Shown here: positions 11,654 to 26,350 of the stretch, one piece after another | Numbering within the stretch: the stretch's first letter is position 1 | Layout of the letters: every line of letters starts with the position of its first letter | The notes under the pieces: generated by a model | What the model saw: only the letters and a program-made list of their open reading frames with translations | The model's database searches: none | What the model was told of the DNA's origin: nothing | Translations under genes and position numbers: made by a program | NCBI RefSeq assembly: GCF_901709675.1 | Contig: NC_051097.1 | Span: 9,340,039 to 9,404,038, forward strand | Length of the DNA: 64,000 bases | Source: Syngnathus acus | Taxonomy: Eukaryota; Chordata; Actinopteri; Syngnathiformes; Syngnathidae | Direction: 5' to 3'

Positions 11654-12985
11654 TCAACATCGACTCTTCAGATTCTGCAACTTGTGCCATAATGTCAACA
11701 TCTCCTTCGGATTCCGCCTGTGAACAAGCAGCACAGATTTATACGCGCAGGGATTCTCCCTGTCTGTCTCCGGGAGGTCAAATGTTAAAAAACCCGGGTG
11801 ATGACTTGGAGACAGCCCGAGTTTTTCCATGCACATCCCCAGGTAGACATCATCGATTGGGAAAAGGCAAACCCTGCGGGACACCGCTTTTAATCGTAAC
11901 GCAAGTGAGCGAGAGTACACCACCCCGCCTCCTCCGGCATACGTCGGGTAGGCTCCTTTGTAGAAACTTTCCGGGATGTAGTATTTCGTCGATGGATCCC
12001 GGTTTGGCGCTGCGTTATGAATGACATCCCCCACAAACAAATCCATGCGTGTTTCATTTGCGAGACGCCGTTTGTGATCCTCCCACTGCTGATTTAAGTA
12101 ATCGAGAAGGGCACCGGTTCGGACAAAGACGTCATCGTCCCCCTTGAAGATGAACACAGCGGTGGGGCAGTATTTCTGGAGCCACTTCCAAAACAGCAAG
12201 TCCTTCAGGGTCAGGTTGAAGAAAGAATCCCGAAAATCCCATTGGAGGATGTCAGCGTATTTTCGATTCTCTAGGTCCAGGAAGTTTTTCAAATCCGGGT
12301 GAGGTCCTGTACTGGAGTCCTGCCTGCCGAGCAGAAACACAGTCTGCACAAATCCACCTTTCTTCTTGAACTCCCCCGTCACAAAACCACTGCGCCCCCA
12401 GGTTTCACGGATGGCTTGCCTGTTTTCAAAGTTCCCCACTTGAGATTTGATTGCTATGAGAAGCATTGGATAACGAAGAGCTGATTTGGTCCTGTTCCTT
12501 TTGCACATGGTGGGTTGATTGATGAGGATCGGGTAACTCCTGCAATGCATCGACTTGACAAACGTTCTCAATTGTGCCGGTATTTTGTCGACATCATACA
12601 GATGTGAGTCTGAACACTTGCGTGACGCACAAGCAGAAAAGCATTCATCCTGAGATGAATCTTTTGCTCTGGACTCCTTCGATGTACGAGTCGCATTTCC
12701 TCGAAGTATCGGATTGTAGTGACGATCCAAGGAGTGCTGCAACCGATTCCATAGTGCGCTGTGCTCAAGATGAAGCTTCCAGAAGGGGCTGAGTGGATAA
12801 GAGGCCAAGGCCCCGGAATTTGCAGAAATCCCCGGAGCGATGTAGTGGACGGTTATTTTCGGGGGAGTGTAGGAGATGGTGACGAAAATGGTCACCAGGA
12901 TGTAAATCAAAAGGTGGCCGGTCATCATGCAAGGCAGCAGGCACATGCAAAGCAGCCTCCCGTTGCACTTGCAGCATTTGCCCAT
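11654..12985 (-). CDS. b3gnt2l: UDP-GlcNAc:betaGal beta-1,3-N-acetylglucosaminyltransferase 2-like (GT31)
   Basis: Single-exon coding region of 443 residues. It is a type II Golgi glycosyltransferase: short Cys-rich cytoplasmic tail (1-24), one membrane segment (about 25-40), a stem, then a GT31 catalytic domain (about 170-430). Visible family motifs are NRQAIRETWG (188-197), FKGDDDVFV with the metal/UDP-binding DDD (283-285), YAGGGG (349-354) and IDDVYLGMC (377-385). N-glycosylation sequons lie at N97, N164, N257 and N310. The stem signature LDRHYNPIL and the segment around YPILINQP place it nearest B3GNT2 (human 397 aa) rather than B3GNT7. Family role: adding GlcNAc beta-1,3 to galactose, building poly-N-acetyllactosamine. 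Start chosen at the first ATG (MGKCCKCNG). The frame stays open 12 codons further upstream but only to a TTG, and a good splice acceptor lies just before, so that part is 5' UTR/intron. Paralogue symbol is inferred; b3gnt2a/b are alternatives. Confidence 0.9.
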   Translation of the reverse strand: MGKCCKCNGRLLCMCLLPCMMTGHLLIYILVTIFVTISYTPPKITVHYIAPGISANSGALASYPLSPFWKLHLEHSALWNRLQHSLDRHYNPILRGNATRTSKESRAKDSSQDECFSACASRKCSDSHLYDVDKIPAQLRTFVKSMHCRSYPILINQPTMCKRNRTKSALRYPMLLIAIKSQVGNFENRQAIRETWGRSGFVTGEFKKKGGFVQTVFLLGRQDSSTGPHPDLKNFLDLENRKYADILQWDFRDSFFNLTLKDLLFWKWLQKYCPTAVFIFKGDDDVFVRTGALLDYLNQQWEDHKRRLANETRMDLFVGDVIHNAAPNRDPSTKYYIPESFYKGAYPTYAGGGGVVYSRSLALRLKAVSRRVCLFPIDDVYLGMCMEKLGLSPSHHPGFLTFDLPETDRENPCAYKSVLLVHRRNPKEMLTLWHKLQNLKSRC

Positions 12986-13680
12986 TGCATGTGGTGGAAT
13001 TAGACACACGCCTGTACACAAAGCAAATAGAAATCTTTATATAGTTTGTGGAAAAATGAACAAGCCTCAAATAACTGAATGAATTTCTATCCCATACTGT
13101 GTGTTTATATCTTGCACTGCAGTCAACCCTCTTGAGTTTTTGTTACCGTGGTGATGGCCCAGCGAGATTTATTAACTCAGAGCATCATTCTTTACCTATC
13201 TAGAGGACATGCAATATATATTTGACAATTTAAAAAAATATTTTGTCTTTGTACCAATGTTAGTAAAGATAAGTGTGACCTCAGTTTGCATTCAGTAAAA
13301 TATCTTTTCCTTTTTTGTCAACTGCATTAATGATCTGGTGTAACAATGAGAAATTACAGCATTTAATCTAAAAGACAAAATATATTTAATTTCTCATATA
13401 CATATAGAAATTCCATGAAAATTATCAGAGGAAGGAGGGAAGGCAATACTTACAAAACAACAAAATTCTAAAACAGGTCCAATTGACTGAGGCTCAGTGA
13501 GGTAAAGAGTCCATCTTGATAGTTGTTATTATTCCCGTCTGGTTAAGCATCACTGATGTCGATGACGATGTAAAACTATGAAAGAAAGAAACCCTGCTTG
13601 GCATCTTCCGCTTCTGAGCAACAAGTCTCAGGTGAGATGGAAAAAGCACTGAGCATGCGCATTTTGTGGCCCAACACATA
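12986..13680 (-). other. inferred 5' UTR exons and 5' UTR intron of the B3GNT2-like gene
   Basis: On the minus strand a pyrimidine-rich tract ends in TTTGTGTACAG at 13012, a strong acceptor 26 bases before the start codon. A consensus donor (GTAAGT at 13453-13448) lies upstream. This gives a 442-bp intron (13012-13453) and a noncoding first exon from about 13454 to somewhere near 13640-13680. The upstream edge is not fixed by the sequence. B3GNT-family genes commonly have an intronless coding exon preceded by a noncoding exon, which fits. Transcript data are absent, so this is inference from splice signals. Confidence 0.5.
13646..13665 (-). promoter_or_regulatory. NRF1-like site, candidate core promoter of the B3GNT2-like gene
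   Basis: GAGCATGCGCA on the plus strand (minus: TGCGCATGCTC) matches the palindromic NRF1 consensus with one mismatch. It sits directly upstream of the inferred noncoding exon, where a TATA-less promoter would be expected. No TATA box was seen. Confidence 0.35.
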
Positions 13681-13867
13681 ACATCTATATTAAGATTAAA
13701 TTATAATTAAGTAATTTAAACCCAGGAAGCTGCTCACACAACCTGTTTTTTTCTTTGAACAATGGATTTGCATGCAGGATCTGCCAGTGTAAGAATGTAT
13801 TTGCATAATGCCACCAAACTACCTATGAAAAGCCTCACACTGACATGATCCTTCTGTTTTAATGTCA

Positions 13868-13962
13868 ACATAATAATAATACTAATAATAATACTACTAC
13901 TACTACTACTACTACTAATAATAATAATAATAATAATTAATAATAATAATTAATAATATGGC
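13868..13962. repeat. (ACT)n/(AAT)n trinucleotide microsatellite between the two promoters
   Basis: An imperfect AAT run, then about nine ACT units, then further AAT runs ending in TAATTAATAATAATAAT. It lies between the inferred first exons of the two divergent genes. Confidence 0.9.
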
Positions 13963-14029
13963 AATTAAAGTAAACTGTAAACATCACCGATCAACGCATA
14001 CGTCACAATAGTACAGAACTGACATTGAC

Positions 14030-14200
14030 ACCAACCAATAGAAAACGTATCTGGCATCGGGGCCCGTGCTTGAACCAATGAATTCAGCCAATGAAAAGAG
14101 AGCAAAGGCGGGGCTACATCGTTGGGTTAGTGTGGATACAAACAATACAGTTTGGTTGAGCTTTGAATGAGGGGCCATCATTCCGGTGGCTCGGCGATTG
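14030..14200 (+). promoter_or_regulatory. candidate smad2 promoter with CCAAT and GC boxes
   Basis: Three CCAAT boxes in the same orientation (about 14034, 14075 and 14089) and a GC box (GGCGGGGC at about 14108) cluster within 90 bases, with no TATA box. A donor-terminated noncoding exon follows. The cluster is about 1.8 kb upstream of the smad2 start codon and about 0.4 kb from the divergent gene's inferred first exon, so it may serve both directions. Confidence 0.5.
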
Positions 14201-14303
14201 TATTTCCACTTTAAGGACTCGCTGGACCGATTTAAAATGAAAAAGCTGGATATATTGACAGGTACCTAAGTGACCTCCGGACTATCTTCCACTTACATAG
14301 TCG
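14180..14303 (+). other. inferred noncoding first exon of smad2
   Basis: Sequence downstream of the CCAAT/GC-box cluster runs to a consensus donor, TCG|GTAAGTA, at 14303/14304. Vertebrate SMAD2 genes start with noncoding exon(s), and this is the best candidate. It would join to an acceptor just upstream of the coding exon, for example the pyrimidine-rich tract ending CATCAG at 15931. The 5' end is approximate. Confidence 0.35.
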
Positions 14304-15931
14304 GTAAGTATGTTCTAAAACAGTTAATAATATTAAATTTGCAAGGGACAAAAAAACATGCAGCAGACCTGATTATTTGTCTGTCGGACAAAGTAGCAAG
14401 CTTGCTAGCGATTTTTTTTTCTCGCACTCGCTTTTGAAGCCGAAGGGAGGAGGAGAAGGAGTAACAGTAATTACAAGCGAGACAAAGAAACTTCAATGCA
14501 TTTCACACTTGGCAATAATATCAAAATATGCTATGATTTTTTTGCTGTTTCTCAAAGTCTAGACTGACTCGATTGCAGCGAAGCTTATTAGCTTATTCTT
14601 CGAACCGTGTGAGGAGTGCATGTGTGTTTTTGTGCATGTGTGTTTATATTGTGGGTGGTTACAAAGAGTGAGATTTGATGTTACAGACAAAATACGGCCG
14701 CTTATCTTGTCCACAAGGCCCTGCTAGTCGCGATTAGCATTTCATTCTGACGTTCGAACCAGCCGTATCAACACGGTTCGAGGTTTTTGTTGTGCCTTGC
14801 AAACATACTCCAATATGTTCATTCTGCAACTGATTGGCGTTTTTTGTTTTTCCTTTTGTCTCTTTGTTTTGGCGTGCAATGAGCTCCCAATGAGTAATTA
14901 TTTTTCAGAATCATAAGACTTCGATATTAATGCAAATAAAGTGTTGAATTGATCTGTCGTACTTATGAGCACTTCAAGGTTTAAACAATTCAAGCAAAAT
15001 CTCAGAAGGAGATTCTTCTCAGTTTTTCTTTGAATTTGAAGCCTCGATGATCCAGTATGGTTTTTTTTTTTCCTGTAAAATAAACATTGATCTCATTTAT
15101 TTCGTTGGTCAGCTTACTCTCACTGCCTTGCAGGGAAATTGATCAGATGAGGTTACACGTGAAGGTCGTAGAGCACGTCAATACTTTGAAAAACAAAACA
15201 AAAATATATTCCTGTTTCTTTTCAGCAGTGTCTCTCTGAATGGATTTCTGAAGTAAACATGCAAGTATTGCTGACAGAGATTTGAGAAGAAACCCTTTGG
15301 AGTTTGCACATCAAATTGTCGCTACCTTGTCCTCATAGTACGTCGAAAAAATCTGTACACGTTTTCTCTAAATCCAAGCGAGGCACCATGTTTGACCCTC
15401 CAGGTTTTAATGCGGTTTGACACAGCTCAGCGAGAGAAGGTTAACTCTGGTTTTGATAATGGGATCGGTACTTTTGGATGGGATTAGCGTTCGATTAGTA
15501 TCAGCATCAACGTAGAAGATTTGTCACCTCTGTTAAGATGGCTTAGGTTTTAAGGCTGACCTAGTAACCGAAAGCTACCCTATGTTGACATAATTATTTC
15601 AACAAAGCAACTGGCCTGCACACAAATTGTGACAACAGCCTTCATGAGTTTTCTCATCACTGTAACATTTGCACATCTTTGTCCCCTTGTGTATTTTAGG
15701 ATTAATGGATACTCCGCTTTCTGCTCCCACCAGCATTTGCACATTCCATCTAAAACTTTCCAATTGAAATATTGTCCAGGTTTTTTTTTTTTCCTCAAAA
15801 CGAATGACTTAAAATTGGATGAGACAAAATCCACATGCATTTTTGTCCTTTTTATTTCCTGAAGGATTTTAGCAATACAGCCTAACAGCTTTACATCCCT
15901 CCCCCCCCCTCCCTGGATCCCTTGACATCAG
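14304..15931 (+). other. inferred smad2 5' UTR intron (no coding content)
   Basis: About 1.6 kb of unique, AT-rich sequence between the inferred noncoding exon and the first coding exon. I see no open frame with recognisable similarity. It contains poly(T) runs near 15060 and 15780. The acceptor at 15931 is the most plausible of several AGs. Confidence 0.3.
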
Positions 15932-15957
15932 ATTAAGAGGTTAACTCAAAACATTGA

Positions 15958-19811
<3,854 letters not shown>

Positions 19812-20332
19812 ACGACGTCTTGACCGCTGCTGAAGAAACTTGACATTACACAACATTCGACCAGCATCTTAGAGACGGAAATGCATCGAAAAGGACCTCG
19901 AGAACAGGAGCGGAATGTAAACATCACATCAAGCCTGACAATGACCTTTGACCGATCAACCTCAGGCTGACATTCCTATCACCATGGACCTAAAAACTCA
20001 AGTCACTCTGCATATCCCAAACGACAAGAGTGGCATCCATCCACCTTTCAGGTATTTGACTGAGGTGCTGAACTGAACCGGACTCCAACTCAAGACAACA
20101 AACGAGCCGGCCGGCGGGGAATTGGAGTCTGCGGCGCTCGCCCGCTCGCTCGCTCCTTCGTCAGGTCACCTTTGCCTCTTCACTGCCTCGCTGCCACGCC
20201 ACAAGCTGGATTCGGTGTCAAGAGTTTTCGTTTACACACAGTTGACTTGCAGTCCTACTGCCACTCTCTGGAATTCATGTTCAAATATCTTGGTTTCAGT
20301 GACCAAAGTCGGGTTCTGTTTCTTGGTCAGGA

Positions 20333-20356
20333 CCCCCCCCCCCCCCCCCCCCCCCC
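20333..20356 (+). repeat. poly(C) tract, 24 C, in the inferred smad2 3' UTR
   Basis: Uninterrupted run of 24 cytosines followed by a short (AC)n. Such tracts can bind poly(C)-binding proteins in mRNA, and the complementary G-run can form quadruplexes. Length may be affected by assembly error. Confidence 0.8.
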
Positions 20357-22619
20357 ACTCACACACACAGATTGCGTGATTGCAAAGGTTAACCTTCTCA
20401 TTAATAACGCTTGCCGTGCCCAACCCTGACACACACTCTAGCTGTCACTCAACTACACACGAGTGCTCAATCTCAGTGGGTTTCTCGAATAATTTAAAAG
20501 CGGGTGTTCCCTCCAGCGTGGATAACGGCACGCACGAGCACAAGTCGCCATTCCATTATCTTCTTTTATACATTACAAAAGGAGTTGCGCTGGAATGTAG
20601 CGTAAATTCATGTGCAGGAAGAGAGTCTGGCGCCCCCTTGTGTTAAACAGTCACAAATACTTGTATGCGTTATGCTAATCTCTCGATTGTTATGCTTGAA
20701 CTGATGCATGGTTTGCCCCCCCCGCCGCGCCTCCATTTGTCAACAATGCTTTGATAAGAAGAATCCTACAATGTGGGATTTTTGGAAAAATGGCCTCGAC
20801 ATCAAAAAAATTGCACTGCCCCAAATTATGCACCCCCTTATTCTTACTACAAAAAAAAGTTGCCTTTCATGTAAAATAGAACGAGAAATGCTTTTAAATT
20901 GTACAGATAGGAATGTTGAAAACCCCCCAATTGAATATTTTTGGAATGGTCACTATAAAAAAAAAAAAGTCATTTATTATGTCTGAATTGGCTTATTATG
21001 GAGTAAGCGCTCATTCTCGTCCTCACCTACAAGCTCGGAGAACAATTTAGAATCAAACGTTTTCCAACTAAACTTTATTTAAGCTTTAAGTATTAAACCA
21101 AGCAATTATGCTGCACAGTTATTTGTGGTTTATTTCTTTATTTTGTGTATTGGTGATTCAAAAAAATATATATATATAAATTTATATCTATACAAATGAA
21201 TATGTTGACATTTTTTGCCCATCGGAAACTAGCTAACATGATCATTGTCCCGAATATCAACTTTGTATTTTTCTCTACTTTTCATGAAAATGCGATTAAA
21301 TTGAAATTACTTTTCTACATAAATTTACAATCTATAAATTATAACCAAATTATTACCACTCGGACCATTACGGCAAATTCCCTATGCTGTCCCAAAGACT
21401 AAATGCAAGTTTGTACAAGTTGCTTGATTCTGAAATCCTAAAATCAATCATTCCCAAAAATTGAAACCCCTTTAAAAAATAAGATATGACCTTATTTTTA
21501 TTTGTTGTTTTCATCCTGAGTTTTCATGGGTGTGAACCAGCAGTTGCGCAATACAGAATTCCAGTCGTGTCTTTTCCATCGAAAATATATTAGCAACATT
21601 CCGGTTGTTGTTTTTTTTTTCTTGATGTGTTGCTCGCGTGTGGCCCAACATAGAGCACAAAAGCACAACATGACCGGCGGGACATGTAAATATTTGTGTT
21701 TGTCTCGCTCCATCCCGGGGTCACATTCATTGTTTACTTCCGACGACGGACCGACGCATTTCCTAAATTCTGCGTGTGAACGCAAACGGCGATGTACACG
21801 CGGTCCGAGTTGAGTGAATGAATTTCACTTAGGGCGGCCTTTTTTTTTTTTTTTTTTTCTTGATTAATTTCCCCTTTGTATGGATCCATTGAAATCACTT
21901 GTACATAAACCAGCCCGCGGCATTTATGTTTATCGCTCTATATCTATGTTCCATGTCTTTTTATTTTTTTAGAGAATACTTTACTGGACTTCTCAATGCC
22001 AAGGTCAGTACAGGATAGAAAGAATTTTTTTTTTCCTTAAGGTTGTTGTATCGGTGACACATGCAGTGTTTTGTTTCTATGCATTGACATCAGATTGTTC
22101 AGATGGTATTCTCAGAAGTATTTTCAAAATAGTAGTTGTTTCCCCTTCGATTCTTACCATTGTGTGCATACTGCCAGGTTCCAGCAAGCCTTTGTGTTGT
22201 TGTTTTTTTCTTCTTTCAAATGAGTGCCACCTTATTCTGCAGTTGGCTTTTTCGCTTCCCGAAAAGAAAAAATGTTTTGCAAACGGAGCATGAGCTGAGG
22301 CTAAGCAATCACAATGTTTTCTTTCTTCTGTGAAGGACAAATGTGGATTTCCAAACGAGCCTCTCTTTTTCTTGACAAAACTACTCTGCAGGGGAAAGTT
22401 GCTTCATGGCACTAGTGGTGTTATTGTGTAGTTACTTTGTTTTTCTTTATATGCTATTTCTTTTATTCACCCCCCCCCCCCTCCCCTCCCCATCCACCCT
22501 TCTCTGCTTTCCAAACAGTATTTCCTGTTCAGCAAATAAGCTGCAAGGATGTCTGTTCTTCTTCAAACACTGAACTTCATAAACGTTCCAATTATGAACG
22601 AGCAACTTCTGTGTACACT

Positions 22620-22625
22620 AATAAA
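22620..22625 (+). terminator. poly(A) signal AATAAA, probable smad2 transcript end
   Basis: AATAAA followed about 20 bases later by GU-rich sequence (GTGTGTGTTGCGTGTGTC), the usual arrangement of a vertebrate cleavage/polyadenylation site, on the same strand as smad2. Confidence 0.55.
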
Positions 22626-22649
22626 ACTGTAACAAATCAAAGTGTGTGT

Positions 22650-25600
22650 TGCGTGTGTCAAGTTAGTCATTGATTCAAATTGATCAGCCAATCATTCAGA
22701 GAAATTACAGCCATTTTAATATAAACTATAATTATGGTTTGCAAGTTTTACGAGCATGCTTTTATTTTGACATGCTGCTTTTTGTGAGTGGACAGGTGAT
22801 AAGGAAAGGGCGTGGCCAAATCCTAAACCAGGTGAAGTTGGTGTGCTGCACGTTTAACATTTAAACTCCAAAGAAAATCAGACAAGATGACACTTAAGCA
22901 TGTTTCTGAAGGACGATGATCATGCACAACCCAACATTTGTGATCTTTTCAAGTTCAAGGATGAGGTAAGACCACTGACGTTGCACCACCGATAGGTTTG
23001 ACACGTTTGAAGTTTTAATTCAGCTAAGCACACCTAGTTTGAATGAATAAATTGTAATTGTCCACGTTGCTTTTCTTCCAATATCACTTAAAGGTTTACC
23101 GAGTTATATATATTTTTGAAAAGCAACACTTGTAATGCCTATTTGTTTAATTGCAAATCGGGAATTTAGCAGCTTTCTCTCGACAAAATGAAACCACGGG
23201 ATTTTATTTAGACACATTTGTGGCATTTATTAGCCATTTTTATTTATGTATTTTTAAATGCACGAATGCTTTGTTTACTTTTGCAGTGCAATTAAGTGTG
23301 ACAAAAAAAATATTGGAAAATTAAGGCTTTTTATGGTCTTGGTTGTATTGCGCATCAATCGCCGCAAGGGGGTGGTAAAAGTACACTAAAGAAACAGGCT
23401 GAACCCGAGGGAAGTAAATAAGTAGGCTACTGTCACTTGAATTAATATGGTTGAACTATTTTCTTTAAAAAGCATCACAGGATTTATGCACGATTACTGA
23501 CTTTATGAGACTTTAAATAACATGAAAGAAAAGATTGTAGTAAGATGATTGAGGTTCGAGTTCCTTTTTTCAATATCTAACTTTTTTTTATATTTCACAA
23601 TATTCCAATTAAAAAAAAATTGTTATCCCAATTTGCCACTATATATACTTCACTAGTAACTTATTGGTAATGGTGATGTCAGAGAGATTAATTGTGACAG
23701 CATGTCTTCCTCAGTTTTCACGTTTGGGGTTAGCTCACTGGTCATTTGACATTGTAATTTCCTAGGAACGACCATTAGCACGGAATTATGAAGCTTGCTT
23801 TGTTGCTGCTCAATCTCTTTGCCCATCATCAGCTCCCAAGTGTCCTCTTCCAGGACAATACATTACAGTGCGGTAAACATTTCCCAAACAAATAAATACA
23901 ATATCCTGAATGTGGAGGAACTTTCTGGAATCATAATATGGATCGCTAATACCATTGTGGTAATCAGGTCTCTCTCTTGTAGTTGCATTTTGGTTAATGT
24001 AGACGTTGCGACTGTGGCGTCAGGATATTGATCGGATCTGTTGTAACCGTATCGTCTGATCTTGTGCAAATGTAAAATGCTTTCCAATAATTACGGGGAA
24101 GTTCGGGTTGGTAAATTACAGTCAGGCATATTCGACTGATGATTAAATATTCATAATCAATTGGAAATATGTAAGCGTTTAGATTTGGGTTGGAAATATG
24201 ACTAAAGCAATAAAAAATTCAATTGATACTAATTAATTATCCTTGACAAGGAGCAATGTATGCATGTGTGGGCTCTTATTATTATTTTTTTTCCAAAGAG
24301 ACATTGGATATGCTCATGGAGAAACCCTGCTCTTGGTTTTAATTCTCAAGCAGACACTGTGTGTGTGTGTTTTTTTGAGAGGCCGTATGACCCGAGGAGA
24401 GGTAATCATGTATAAGTTATGACAGCTAATTAAGACTGGCTTCTAACCTATGTCCGACCCCAAACGAATAACAATGCGCCTTCTAAACGCTGTTGTTGTG
24501 TGTTATGGCTGGCCGCTGGTGCAAGACTACCACGATCTGGTAACAGGAGCGTTATGAGAGAACAAGTGAGAACGCAAAGAGAAAAGGAAGGATGGAGAAG
24601 AGAGATGGAGGAGTCTGAACCATGTAATTAGTCCGGAATGATTTTTCCATTGAGTCAGTGCGTGGCTGTGATGCAGCGCTGGGACAAAGACGAGACAGCG
24701 AGCTTGGCAAGTGATGCAACAGGGTGCACTTGGGGGGGGGGCCTCTCTGAAACTCTGAGACCTCTGTGGTGTCTTGATGACATCACTTGAGCTACCAAAT
24801 GGACAGGGTGGACAAGGGGGACATTTTTGGTGAACATTTTATGAGCAGGGTGTGGGCGTCCGGTTAGCAACATGAGTCATTTATTGGAAAAGTAAAAAAC
24901 AAATACACACTTGACTAATCGGCTTCTGTCAAATGTGAGGCAACACAATAGGAGCATCTTAATGGTCACTAATCAATTCACGCCACAAAGTTGTGTGAAC
25001 GGGTTCAAAGTCATTTTTAATTCACCTGCGAGTGTGACGTTAGACTAACAACACGCCGTTAAGCGCAAAGCAGCAGCAGGATGTGCGGTTGGGAGTGAAT
25101 TGGGGTCAAAAGGTCACGACAGCAGTTGTCCATTGATATCATGATGGCTAAACGAATAGTAATATACGTAGATGTCAAAGCAAATTGTCTCTTTTTAATT
25201 TGGAAAATATTCACGAATAATGGAAAAAAACATCACGATAGAGTGCACTTCTGGACTGCCACCAGCAGAGGTGCTGTTGTCTCAATCTCATCTACTTAGC
25301 GTCAAAGAATCTTGTGACATTGCTTGAAATTCACACGGTTAATATTTTTTGTTGTCCCCCCCCCCTCCTCTACATTTGATACGAGGTAAGATGTGTGTAG
25401 GGTTATGAAAACAGTTAAACTTAATAATTGATGTTCTGCATTTCAATCAATTTCACCACAGTGTTAGGCTAATTAAGGTTAGCGCCATCCTCCCGGGGCG
25501 CCTCTGCCTCTGCGTGTGCGTATGAGTGTCGTGTGTGCGTGTGAGCGATGATATGTGTGCGCTTGCTCCATTTTATATCTAAGAATACATGGGAATTGTC

Positions 25601-25992
25601 TATTTTGGGAGCAAGAAATATAAGATCATCTCCAACCCCCCTCGTCCTCCTCTTTCTCCCTCTCTCCCCGGGCAGGATCCTAAATGCAATTAACACAGTC
25701 GCTTTACTGCCTGCTAATTATTAAAATACACATGCGTACACACGCACACACACAGAGTAGCAGCAGAATGATTATTTTATTCTTGTCTAATTTAAAGTTC
25801 ATTGATAATTGTTTTAATTAATTAAATAAGGAAATATACACACTTAAGAAAAGCTGTCAGGTGGCCCGGCAAGAGCTAGAAGCACGGAAAGGTAATAATT
25901 ATCGGGTATGTGTGTGTTTTTGTGTGTGACTGGCAGTATTTAAAGTGAAACGCATTTAGCAGTTTTTTTCTTAAATTCAAGATGATACCTAC
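22650..25992. other. noncoding stretch downstream of smad2, nothing recognised
   Basis: Unique AT-rich sequence with scattered TAATTA motifs and short homopolymers. No exon, RNA gene or mobile element that I can support. CA/TG-rich sequence at 25500-25560 and 25730-25755. Confidence 0.5.
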
Positions 25993-26350
25993 TAGGGCTG
26001 TGCAATAATAGAAATTCAATTACAATTATTAATACACTCCACAATTAAAATATTGGCATCAATATAAAGAAAAAAACCTGAATGCATTGTTTATATCTAC
26101 AAGGAAACTTAAAAATTGTATATATTTTCTAAATATTTGCACCTTTTTTTTTTTTTTTTACATTTTAAAATAACAAATTTCATAAATTTTATTTGGACAA
26201 ATAGGAACCTATACATAATTACAGTTTGTCTTAATATTTTTTTACATGTTTAAACATTTTAGGGTTTTTTTTCCCCCACCACCAAAATAATCGATTATTT
26301 GAATAATCGCGATAAAAAAAACAAAAAAAAAACATAATTGAGCAGCCCTA
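25993..26350. mobile_element. 358-bp hAT-like nonautonomous element
   Basis: Terminal inverted repeats TAGGGCTGTGCAATAATAG (left) and TAGGGCTGCTCAATTATG (complement of right). The interior is AT-rich with the AATAATCGCGAT motif typical of a widespread fish repeat that begins 'tagggctg'. No transposase frame. I could not see a clean target duplication. Confidence 0.65.

Larger units (their letters stand above)
19812..22645 (+). other. smad2: inferred smad2 3' UTR
   Basis: From the stop codon to the first canonical poly(A) signal in a good context (AATAAA at 22620, GU-rich downstream). It would be about 2.8 kb, noncoding, and includes a C24 tract (20333-20356) and several poly(T) and AT-rich stretches. 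No coding exon is recognisable in it. A shorter UTR through a non-canonical signal (for example ATTAAA near 21295) is possible. Confidence 0.5.

Noticed and set aside
13012-13021. Upstream extension of the glycosyltransferase start to TTG at 13021
   Set aside because: Not an ATG, and it crosses a consensus splice acceptor. The first ATG at 12985 gives the family-typical type II anchor.
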